From positions 1 through 11,615 of the forward strand of contig JAPTWR010000024.1 of assembly GCA_028065135.1 (NCBI GenBank): a stretch of DNA of 11,615 bases. Reading direction: 5' to 3'. This stretch comes from Acidithiobacillus sp. GTDB taxonomy: Bacteria; Pseudomonadota; Gammaproteobacteria; Acidithiobacillales; Acidithiobacillaceae. This document shows positions 6,408-11,615 of this stretch, piece after piece. Made by a program: the position numbers and the translations under genes. Positions within the stretch are counted from its first letter, which is position 1, and every line of letters begins with the position of its first letter. A model generated the notes under the pieces. That model did not search any database and was not told the DNA's origin. It saw nothing but the letters and a program-made list of their open reading frames with translations.

Positions 6408-7355
6408 ATGAGTGCAGTGAAATTGGTATCTACGAAGGAAATGGGTCGGGAGGAGTGGCTGCAGTGGCGGAATCGAGGCATTGGCTCCAGTGACGCCCCG
6501 GTGGCCGTGGGCATGTCCCGCTACAAGTCACCCCTGGAATTGTGGATGGAGAAGACCGGCAGAAAGATCCAGGAGGATATTTCCAATAAGGACGCAGTGT
6601 TCTGGGGCACCACCCTGGAACCTATCGTGGCCAACGTTTACGCGGAAAGGACGGGCAAAAAGGTCCGTAGGGTAAATTCAGTCCTGCAGCATCCGGAGTA
6701 TCCCTTCATGCTGGCGAATCTAGATCGGATCGTGGAAGGCGGTGGCGTGTTGGAAATCAAAACTGCTGGGTTACGCAGTCAGGGCCAATGGGAGGAAGGG
6801 GTGCCGCTGGCCTACCAGATTCAGGTGCTGCATCAGCTGGCGGTCACCGGCAAGGCATGGGCGGACGTGGCTGTGCTCATTGGTGGACAAGAGTTCCGTA
6901 TTTATCGGGTCGAGCGGGATGAGGAGCGTATTGCCCAGTTAGTGGCCATGGAGAAAACCTTCTGGAACCACGTTGAAAAAGAAACAGCGCCGGAAGTGGA
7001 TGGGTCGGAGTCCTGTAATAAAGCCCTGGCATTACTCTATCCCCGCACTGCCGCCGTCATGGTGGACTACACCGAACGGAAGGAAATGAACGTGCTTTTC
7101 AGCACCTTGCTTGAAGCCCGGCAGCGTACAAAGGCCGCAGAGAACAACGAGGCCCTTCTAGAACAACGGGTCAAAGAAGCTATCGGATTTGCTGAGGGAG
7201 CCATATTCAGCCAAGGCAAGGCCATGTGGAAGCTGAGCAAGCCCAGCCGGAATCTGGACGCCAAGAAGTTGACTCAGGAACACCCCGAGCTGACCGCACC
7301 CTATTGGTTTGAGAAGCCTGGCAGCAGACGATTCACCGTACAGGAAGGAGATTGA
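6408..7355 (+). CDS. YqaJ-type (lambda exonuclease-like) recombination nuclease
   Basis: A 315-aa protein of the YqaJ/lambda Exo branch of PD-(D/E)xK nucleases, which degrade one strand of duplex ends to feed strand annealing. Family features are GIGSSDAPVAVGMSRYKSP (24-42), WGTTLEP (66-72, with E71), LDRIVEGGGVLEIKTA (105-120) carrying the catalytic D106 and E116-x-K118, and YQIQVLHQLAVTG (136-148). About 170 residues follow, including a helical segment (about 225-265). The ATG has GGAGG at 6398-6402. It ends one base before the next gene, so the two are translationally linked. No RecT/Beta-type annealing protein is recognised in the window. Confidence 0.92.
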   Translation: MSAVKLVSTKEMGREEWLQWRNRGIGSSDAPVAVGMSRYKSPLELWMEKTGRKIQEDISNKDAVFWGTTLEPIVANVYAERTGKKVRRVNSVLQHPEYPFMLANLDRIVEGGGVLEIKTAGLRSQGQWEEGVPLAYQIQVLHQLAVTGKAWADVAVLIGGQEFRIYRVERDEERIAQLVAMEKTFWNHVEKETAPEVDGSESCNKALALLYPRTAAVMVDYTERKEMNVLFSTLLEARQRTKAAENNEALLEQRVKEAIGFAEGAIFSQGKAMWKLSKPSRNLDAKKLTQEHPELTAPYWFEKPGSRRFTVQEGD

Positions 7356-7356
7356 C

Positions 7357-8220
7357 ATGATTAAGGGATTAGCGATTACACCACCAGTCATTGGCCGGAT
7401 TGCCATCGGCAAAGTGGTGGAGAAAAACGGCAAGCGTCTACCGGAGAAGGATGACGCCTTCACGATTACGACCCAGGTGCAGCAACGGGGCGAGTGGATA
7501 TTGCATCCACTGCACAATAGTCTAATTGTCCAACAGGACGGCGGAAAGCTGAGGAGTATCCCGATCACCTTGCTGTTCAATGATCCGGACCTGAATCTTC
7601 GTGCGGAATACAGCCTCTTTGACCGGACTACGGGCAGGCCCGTATGTGTCGGCAATGGCGAAACAGCGAAGAGAAGCACACATGACGGGTATAAGAGTAT
7701 TCCCTGCCCTAGTCCACAAGGCTGTGCCTTGGGCACGGAGTTGGGCTGTAAGCCGTATGGGCGGCTGAATGTACAGATCGAGGGGCAGGAGGATGATCTG
7801 GGCAGCTTCATGTTCCGAACGACGGGATACAACTCTATCCGGACATTGGCGGCACGACTGCAGTATTTGAATGCGGTCAGCGGGGGCCGAGCGCGGTATT
7901 TACCATTGTCATTAAAGCTGAGGGCGAAGAGTACCACCCAGTCCCATCGGACACCAGTCTATTATGTTGACGTAGTAATCCGCGACGGCATAGAGTCCAA
8001 GCAGGCGCTTATAGAGGCCAAAACGTTGGCTGAACAGTCTGGTGAGTACGTGGCCGACCTGGAGGCTGCAGCGAAAGCGGGACTCGGTAACGGGGCCTTT
8101 GAAGAGACGGAAGAGGAAAATGCTGAGGTAGTGGAAGAGTTCTTTCCGGCTGCGGAGAATGCGCCCCATCTGAATGAGGCTCGTGGGCTGACGGCAATGG
8201 AAACAAGACGCGTAGGTTGA
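7357..8220 (+). CDS. Phage gp3-like / 'hydrolase or metal-binding' family protein
   Basis: A 287-aa protein. It contains GRPVCVGNGETA (93-104), a Cys cluster (C97, C117, C123, C131) that may bind metal, and FRTTGYNSIRTLAARLQY (153-170) followed by LPLSLKLRAKST (182-193). These look like the conserved parts of a family found beside DUF932 and YqaJ genes and annotated as 'hydrolase or metal-binding' or gp3-like (recombination directionality factor-like). The tail is acidic (249-262). The ATG has AGGAAGGAG at 7342-7350 and sits one base after the YqaJ stop; the frame is open further upstream, but only over the end of YqaJ. I infer that it partners the exonuclease, possibly as a DNA-annealing or DNA-binding protein. 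Family recognition is from memory and moderate. Confidence 0.6.
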   Translation: MIKGLAITPPVIGRIAIGKVVEKNGKRLPEKDDAFTITTQVQQRGEWILHPLHNSLIVQQDGGKLRSIPITLLFNDPDLNLRAEYSLFDRTTGRPVCVGNGETAKRSTHDGYKSIPCPSPQGCALGTELGCKPYGRLNVQIEGQEDDLGSFMFRTTGYNSIRTLAARLQYLNAVSGGRARYLPLSLKLRAKSTTQSHRTPVYYVDVVIRDGIESKQALIEAKTLAEQSGEYVADLEAAAKAGLGNGAFEETEEENAEVVEEFFPAAENAPHLNEARGLTAMETRRVG

Positions 8221-8224
8221 TGCG

Positions 8225-8252
8225 TTATCCCTAGGCAATTGCCCAGGGATAA
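8225..8252 (+). promoter_or_regulatory. Hairpin between gp3-like and zinc-ribbon genes
   Basis: TTATCCCT (8225-8232) pairs with AGGGATAA (8245-8252), and an inner GGC/GCC closes an AATT loop. A T run appears only 14 bases later (8264-8270), so it is not a standard terminator. It may mark RNA processing or weak termination before the next ribosome site. Confidence 0.5.
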
Positions 8253-8282
8253 TCTTCATTAAGTTTTTTTGAGGTGATGGTA

Positions 8283-8471
8283 ATGGCCGTTCGACCAGGC
8301 ATTATGACGTTTCGCTGTGATAAGTGTGGATGGTCAAAAACAACCCATCCCAAAAGTGATGTTCTTCGGGATGGCGTTGACGCGTTTCTGACGTGTCCCA
8401 AATGCGGCTCAGATATTTTAGGAGCGACCAATGCCAACCCGGTTGCCCGAAACACAAAAAAATTATGGTGA
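8283..8471 (+). CDS. Small zinc-ribbon protein A
   Basis: A 62-aa protein with two CxxC knuckles, CDKC (C12, C15) and CPKC (C38, C41), 22 residues apart: a compact zinc ribbon followed by a basic, unstructured-looking tail. GAGGTGA at 8271-8277 places the start at ATG 8283 rather than the GTG or ATG a few codons earlier. It is a clear paralogue of the 68-aa protein at 10018, sharing CGWSK, SD, R-x-GVD and CPKC in the same spacing. A role in binding nucleic acid or a protein partner is possible; the exact function is unknown. Confidence 0.78.
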   Translation: MAVRPGIMTFRCDKCGWSKTTHPKSDVLRDGVDAFLTCPKCGSDILGATNANPVARNTKKLW

Positions 8472-8482
8472 AAATTTTGGTG

Positions 8483-8522
8483 AGGGTGGAAAATATGACA
8501 TAACCTGTCACACCCTGATGAT
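8483..8522 (+). promoter_or_regulatory. Promoter with overlapping operator-like palindromes upstream of the WYL gene
   Basis: The perfect dyad TGACATAACCTGTCA (8496-8510) sits inside a second inverted pair, AGGGTG (8483-8488) and CACCCT (8511-8516). A plausible promoter overlaps it: ATGACA (8495-8500), 16 bp, then GATGAT (8517-8522). Repressor bound at the dyad would cover the -35 box. WYL regulators such as BrxR and CapW bind inverted repeats before their own genes, so autorepression is a reasonable inference. Confidence 0.55.
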
Positions 8523-8549
8523 AGGATGGCCGTAACTGAGAGATAACAG

Positions 8550-8565
8550 CGCCCAAAGGAGGGCG
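8550..8565 (+). promoter_or_regulatory. Small hairpin enclosing the WYL gene ribosome site
   Basis: CGCCC (8550-8554) and GGGCG (8561-8565) can pair with the loop AAAGGA. The AAGGAGGG ribosome site therefore lies half in the loop and half in the stem, just before ATG 8570. This could moderate translation; the short stem makes it uncertain. Confidence 0.35.
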
Positions 8566-8569
8566 TAAT

Positions 8570-9484
8570 ATGTTTGAGCCGCTGTTCGTAGAGAAGGCCA
8601 AAACGGAGCATGACAAGTTAGCATGGCGCCTTACGCAGATACTGATTCAGCTCAATCAAGGCGACTGTCTGGACCCGGAAACGTTGGCGGAGGGCTTCGG
8701 CGTCCACCGCCGCACCATCATGCGGGACTTCAACGAACGCTTTGCCTTTCTCCCTCTGAATAGAAGTGCTAAGGGCTACTCTCTGGATCCAGCCTATCTC
8801 GGAAGGCTAAGTTTTCGGGATCTTGAGCGCTTCGCAGCTCTAGCCGGACTTAACGGCCTTTTCCCTGCATTGACAGCGGAATTTCTGAGGGAAATATTCG
8901 ATCAGCGACTTCAGGCAACTATGCTGATTCACGGGCCACGTTTTGAGTCCATCGCAGATAGAGAATCCGACTTTCGACGCATCAAGGACGCTATCGTTGC
9001 GCATCAGGAACTGCAGTTCACCTATAAAAAAACGGGTGGCTCCAAATCTGTACAGGTACAGCCCTATAAGCTGATCAATCATGACGGCATATGGTACATG
9101 GCCGCCGTCGATCAGGGGCAACCTAAGGCATATTCGCTAAGCCGTATGCTGCATTTGCAAAACACAACTACATCATTCATCCCTGATACCACCATTCTGG
9201 AAATGCTCGCCGAAGAAGATAGTATCTGGCTCAACAGGCAGAAACTAGAAGCGGTCGTTCAGGTTAGCACCACAGTTAGCCAATATTTCGAAAGACAAGC
9301 CATATTTCCGTGTCAGGTGATAGAAAAAACACTTGCCGATGGGGGTTTACTAATTTCTGGTCAGTTCGCGCATCAAAACCAGCTATTCCCGATTGTGCAG
9401 CAGTGGATTCCGCATTTGCGCATCATCAGCCCGGAGTCCTGGCAGACGGAGATGGAAGAACAGGTTCGGAAATATTTGTCATGA
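8570..9484 (+). CDS. WYL-domain transcriptional regulator
   Basis: A 304-aa protein with three parts. An N-terminal winged HTH has LDPETLAEGFGVHRRTIMRD (34-53) and a KGYSL wing (68-72). The WYL domain centres on GIWYMAAVD (173-181) and SLSRM (189-193). The WCX-like C-terminal domain spans about 225-302. Such proteins sense a ligand, possibly nucleic acid or a nucleotide, and regulate stress, DNA-damage or defence genes; BrxR and CapW share this layout and length. The ATG has AAGGAGGG directly upstream. A dyad over the promoter suggests autorepression. Its TGA overlaps the ATG of the next small gene. Likely targets are its own promoter and the small genes downstream. Confidence 0.88.
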   Translation: MFEPLFVEKAKTEHDKLAWRLTQILIQLNQGDCLDPETLAEGFGVHRRTIMRDFNERFAFLPLNRSAKGYSLDPAYLGRLSFRDLERFAALAGLNGLFPALTAEFLREIFDQRLQATMLIHGPRFESIADRESDFRRIKDAIVAHQELQFTYKKTGGSKSVQVQPYKLINHDGIWYMAAVDQGQPKAYSLSRMLHLQNTTTSFIPDTTILEMLAEEDSIWLNRQKLEAVVQVSTTVSQYFERQAIFPCQVIEKTLADGGLLISGQFAHQNQLFPIVQQWIPHLRIISPESWQTEMEEQVRKYLS

Positions 9485-9624
9485 ACATCCTGAAGGAGTG
9501 CCAAAAAGCTGACCGATGGGTTGCGAAGATGCTGATGAAGATATTTTTGGTCGGAATAGGCATCATCATTATCACCAGCGTCCTTACCTATCTAAGCATA
9601 TGCTTAACCGTGAAGTTAATTTGA
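9481..9624 (+). CDS. 47-aa single-pass membrane peptide
   Basis: The ATG overlaps the WYL stop in an ATGA arrangement, and no good ribosome site is seen, so it is probably translated by coupling to the regulator gene. The first 20 residues are polar and basic, followed by one hydrophobic helix (about 21-44, IFLVGIGIIIITSVLTYL). No family is recognised. The coupling to a regulator and the small size support a real gene, though very short ORFs can be fortuitous. Confidence 0.55.
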   Translation: MNILKECQKADRWVAKMLMKIFLVGIGIIIITSVLTYLSICLTVKLI

Positions 9625-9666
9625 GTAAAATATCAGAGCAATGAATACCAATGGAGGAAGACGACG

Positions 9667-9849
9667 ATGCCCATTTTAGTCCTGTTGATTATCGGGCTGC
9701 TGATATGGCACTTTTCCAAGAAAATAATTTCGGCAAAAAGCAATGAGCGCCATGTCATTGAGTCACGATTGTGCATTCTTGAGCATGAGATTAACCTTCT
9801 TAAGGATCAGGCCAACACTCTCAGGAAAATGGCACATGATCGGGATTGA
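9667..9849 (+). CDS. 60-aa membrane-anchored coiled-coil peptide
   Basis: GGAGG at 9653-9657 gives a good start. The N-terminus is a short transmembrane helix (PILVLLIIGLLIWHF, 2-16). It is followed by a charged region with heptad-like spacing (about 30-55, IESRLCILEHEINLLKDQ) that looks like a coiled coil. The overall shape resembles small PspB-like membrane proteins, but no clear homologue is recognised. It could dimerise at the membrane. Confidence 0.6.
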   Translation: MPILVLLIIGLLIWHFSKKIISAKSNERHVIESRLCILEHEINLLKDQANTLRKMAHDRD

Positions 9850-9918
9850 TGTGTCACAATAATCTGTTATTGCAACGCTTCACCAGAAATTATGCATAAA
9901 ACACACAAGGAAACCATC

Positions 9919-10002
9919 ATGTCGCTAATAGATATTATCAAAAAGCGTTTTAAACGGCTGATCATTCGTCTGGAATACAGAATAAGAAAGGCGAGAAAGT
10001 AG
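9919..10002 (+). CDS. 27-aa strongly basic amphipathic peptide ORF
   Basis: An AAGGAAA ribosome site (9907-9913) precedes ATG 9919. The peptide begins MSLIDIIKKRFKRL and alternates hydrophobic and Lys/Arg residues, with about twelve K/R in 27 residues. An amphipathic cationic helix is likely. Such peptides can bind membranes or nucleic acid. It may simply be a fortuitous ORF, but the ribosome site and its place in a run of same-strand small genes support it. Confidence 0.4.
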   Translation: MSLIDIIKKRFKRLIIRLEYRIRKARK

Positions 10003-10017
10003 CTGGGGAAACAAGCC

Positions 10018-10224
10018 ATGGATTCAGAGCCATATGGACTTCTCATGCCAATAAAGCCGCCTCCTATTAAAAATATATGTAGCAACTGCGGTTGGTCGAA
10101 AAATACCTACCTCAGGAGCGATGCAATGAGGATAGGTGTTGACGTTTTCACCTCATGTCCGAAGTGCAGGTCTGACGATATTAAGTATGCGCTCGTATCC
10201 AAAGATAATGAGGATGCTTCATGA
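10018..10224 (+). CDS. Small zinc-ribbon protein B, paralogue of the 8283 gene product
   Basis: A 68-aa protein with CSNC (C21, C24) and CPKC (C47, C50), the same 22-residue gap as zinc ribbon A. It shares CGWSK, SD, R-x-GVD-x-F, CPKC and SD in order with that protein. It has a longer Pro-rich N-terminus and an acidic tail. The GGGGAA before ATG 10018 is a modest ribosome site. The two copies flank the WYL gene and its small genes, suggesting an old duplication now diverged. Confidence 0.7.
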   Translation: MDSEPYGLLMPIKPPPIKNICSNCGWSKNTYLRSDAMRIGVDVFTSCPKCRSDDIKYALVSKDNEDAS

Positions 10225-10290
10225 CCGGTTTCACTGCAATAGAAAGGGTGGTCTGAATGCATAAATCTTAGCCTCTTTCAGGAGATGACC

Positions 10291-10386
10291 ATGACGGGGA
10301 AATGGCGTATAAAGTCAGAGATTCGGGTGCTGGCTTCGCGCAGCGAAATCATCGCGCTCCTGCGCTTAAGGACCGACAAGGAATAA
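10291..10386 (+). CDS. 31-aa basic small ORF
   Basis: CAGGAGA at 10279-10285 is a strong ribosome site with good spacing to ATG 10291. The product (MTGKWRIKSEIRVLASRSE...) is basic and probably helical. A TTCGC-GCA-GCGAA dyad lies inside the frame. No family is recognised; it may be a real small gene or a leader for the EcsC gene. Confidence 0.4.
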   Translation: MTGKWRIKSEIRVLASRSEIIALLRLRTDKE

Positions 10387-10458
10387 ACCGTGCAAGCCCC
10401 TCACAGTAAAGAAAATACTAACCACTAAAAGCACGAATCATAACAAAAGGAGTATGAT

Positions 10459-11508
10459 GTGTCATTAAAAGATCTCGCGGGAAAAGCGCTAGGTGCAGCA
10501 AAAAAAGCCTCTACAGTTTATTCTGATAATGAGGATAAAATAGACGGGGCTATAAGTCTTGTAAAAAATTTTTCAACGGCGTCTGGACAACATTTAAGAA
10601 CAACCAATAAGGATGTAAAATACATACTGCCCGCCACAATTGAAACAAAAATAAAAAAAGAAGAAATTGATGAGATAATAAATGCTAGGACTATTTTTGA
10701 TGGTTCACCATTTATAGTTAGACTAACCAATGTGATTGGGAAGCCGATAGAATTAGGCATCAACAGCTTGCCTGAAGATGTACAGGAAAAAATAGCAAAA
10801 GCTACAACTACATCGTTAAATAAAGCTCTTGATGTTGCAGTTAGAACATTAGACTCCGAACAAAAAAAATCAAGAAAAGGACTTCATATGATGGCCGCGG
10901 CAGCTACCGGAGCGATTGGTGGAGCGTTCGGGGTATGGGCTATAGCAGTAGAGTTGCCTATATCAACGGCAATAATATTAAGATCTATTGCAGACATAGC
11001 AAGAGAGAATGGGGAAAATATAAAAGAAGAAGCTGTAATGCTTCAATGCTTATCGGTTTTTTCCCTTGGCGGTGGAAAAGAATCTGAAAATCTTGGTGAT
11101 TCATCTTACTATGCAATAAGAGCTTCACTAGCCGGCTTGATAACTGAAGCGGCATCATATCTTGCTTCTAAGAAAGCAGCAGAGATGGCTTCACAGAAAG
11201 CAGCAGAGATGGCCTCTAGCAATGTTCCGGCTCTGATAAATCTTATAACTAAGATAGCTGCTAGATTTAACGTGCAAGTTTCTGAAATGGCTATGGCACA
11301 GCTAATTCCAATTATTGGTGCTGCTGGTGGCGCAACTATAAACACGCTATTTATAGACCATTATCAAGATATGGCTTCCGGCCATTTTGCAATCAGACGA
11401 TTGGAACGAAATTATGGTAAAGAGGAAGTACGAATGGTCTATGAAAATCTAAAATCTATAGCTTTTTCTGATCATGGATGTGTTGGCGACAGTGCGGGAA
11501 GTGCATAG
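10459..11508 (+). CDS. EcsC-family protein, 3' end altered by an intron fragment
   Basis: A 349-aa reading frame of the EcsC family. A hydrophobic Gly-rich stretch (145-183) contains VELPISTAIILRSIADIA, and CLSVFSLGG (197-205) matches the conserved CLxVFALGG-type motif. A second hydrophobic region (about 278-300) and GHFAIRRLERNYG (308-320) complete the family pattern. EcsC proteins are thought to be membrane-associated and their function is unclear; some have LXG-toxin or defence-like contexts. Translation starts at GTG 10459 behind AAAGGAG. The gene is visibly more AT-rich than the DUF932-WYL genes, suggesting separate acquisition. The last residues (about 340-349) run into reverse transcriptase sequence in another frame, so the natural C-terminus is probably replaced. 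Confidence 0.8.
   Translation: MSLKDLAGKALGAAKKASTVYSDNEDKIDGAISLVKNFSTASGQHLRTTNKDVKYILPATIETKIKKEEIDEIINARTIFDGSPFIVRLTNVIGKPIELGINSLPEDVQEKIAKATTTSLNKALDVAVRTLDSEQKKSRKGLHMMAAAATGAIGGAFGVWAIAVELPISTAIILRSIADIARENGENIKEEAVMLQCLSVFSLGGGKESENLGDSSYYAIRASLAGLITEAASYLASKKAAEMASQKAAEMASSNVPALINLITKIAARFNVQVSEMAMAQLIPIIGAAGGATINTLFIDHYQDMASGHFAIRRLERNYGKEEVRMVYENLKSIAFSDHGCVGDSAGSA
11171..11216 (+). repeat. Tandem repeat, 24-bp period, within the EcsC gene
   Basis: Bases 11171-11189 are repeated exactly at 11195-11213. This encodes two copies of KAAEMAS (about residues 239-253) within an Ala-rich helix. The near identity at the DNA level suggests a recent in-frame duplication. Confidence 0.85.
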
Positions 11509-11615
11509 TCTGCTGAAAACGGGTCACAAACAGGTCGTGGATGCGGACTTGTCGAGCTATTTCGACACGATCCCGCACGCTGAGCTCATGAAATCGGTGG
11601 CGCGCCGGATAGTAG
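11474..11615 (+). pseudogene. ltrA: 5'-truncated group II intron reverse transcriptase (LtrA-type), continues beyond window
   Basis: From about 11492 the plus strand encodes VREVHSLLKTGHKQVVDADL and then SYFDTIPHAELMKSVARRI, a typical early RT-domain segment of group II intron-encoded proteins. The preceding RT residues and the intron 5' RNA are absent: upstream is EcsC coding sequence in a different frame. An in-frame ATG at 11474 exists by chance. The remnant is therefore a 5'-truncated copy or a recombination junction. The YADD active site would lie beyond the window. Confidence 0.82.

Noticed and set aside
7158..7937. 259-codon minus-strand open frame
   Set aside because: It lies antisense to the YqaJ and gp3-like genes, which have family motifs and good ribosome sites; its translation shows no recognisable domain.
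9857..9872. CAATAA-TCTG-TTATTG hairpin as a terminator
   Set aside because: The stem is AT-only and weak, and no T-tract follows on the plus strand.

Overview
The window looks like part of a composite genomic island in a Gammaproteobacterium. That assignment rests on the style of the tRNA-Arg end, the P4-type integrase/AlpA/DUF3987 gene set and moderate GC content; the genus cannot be read from the sequence. No housekeeping genes are present. Almost everything is accessory: mobility genes, a recombination-type gene cluster, very small proteins and a mobile-intron fragment.

Left part (1 to about 4600). The first 81 bases look like chromosome downstream of a minus-strand tRNA-Arg(TCT): a tRNA 3' half (82-126) is followed on its own strand by a Rho-independent terminator (42-73). 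The 5' half of the tRNA is missing, and DNA of the inserted element starts in the anticodon loop. A tyrosine integrase with a plausible promoter follows on the plus strand. Facing it on the minus strand are an AlpA-like regulator with its own terminator, a 0.5 kb stretch without an intact gene, and a DUF3987 (YfjI-type) P-loop protein. This resembles a P4-like satellite or small integrative element. A row of GGAC motifs at exactly 10 bp spacing (4529-4563), mirrored near the left end, may be integrase arm sites.

Middle part (4953-8471). A plus-strand cluster encodes a zinc-ribbon/glycine-zipper protein, a DUF932 protein (TIGR03299-like), a YqaJ/lambda-type exonuclease, a Cys-containing protein resembling the phage 'gp3-like' family, and a small zinc ribbon. 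Strong terminator-like hairpins stand directly before the DUF932 and YqaJ ribosome sites, and a third hairpin without a T-tract precedes the small zinc ribbon. The genes are probably co-transcribed with attenuation or antitermination. The YqaJ and gp3-like genes are one base apart.

Right part (8483-11615). A WYL-domain regulator is preceded by a palindrome lying over its predicted -35 box, which suggests autoregulation. Downstream are a 47-aa membrane peptide overlapping the WYL stop codon, a 60-aa membrane/coiled-coil peptide, a 27-aa very basic peptide, a second zinc ribbon paralogous to the first, and a 31-aa ORF. An AT-rich EcsC-family gene comes next. Its 3' end runs into a 5'-truncated group II intron reverse transcriptase that continues past the window edge.

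The gene set suggests DNA processing or recombination (exonuclease, gp3-like, DUF932) joined to a WYL-controlled run of small proteins. No complete known defence or transfer system is visible. The functional link between the two halves is inference.
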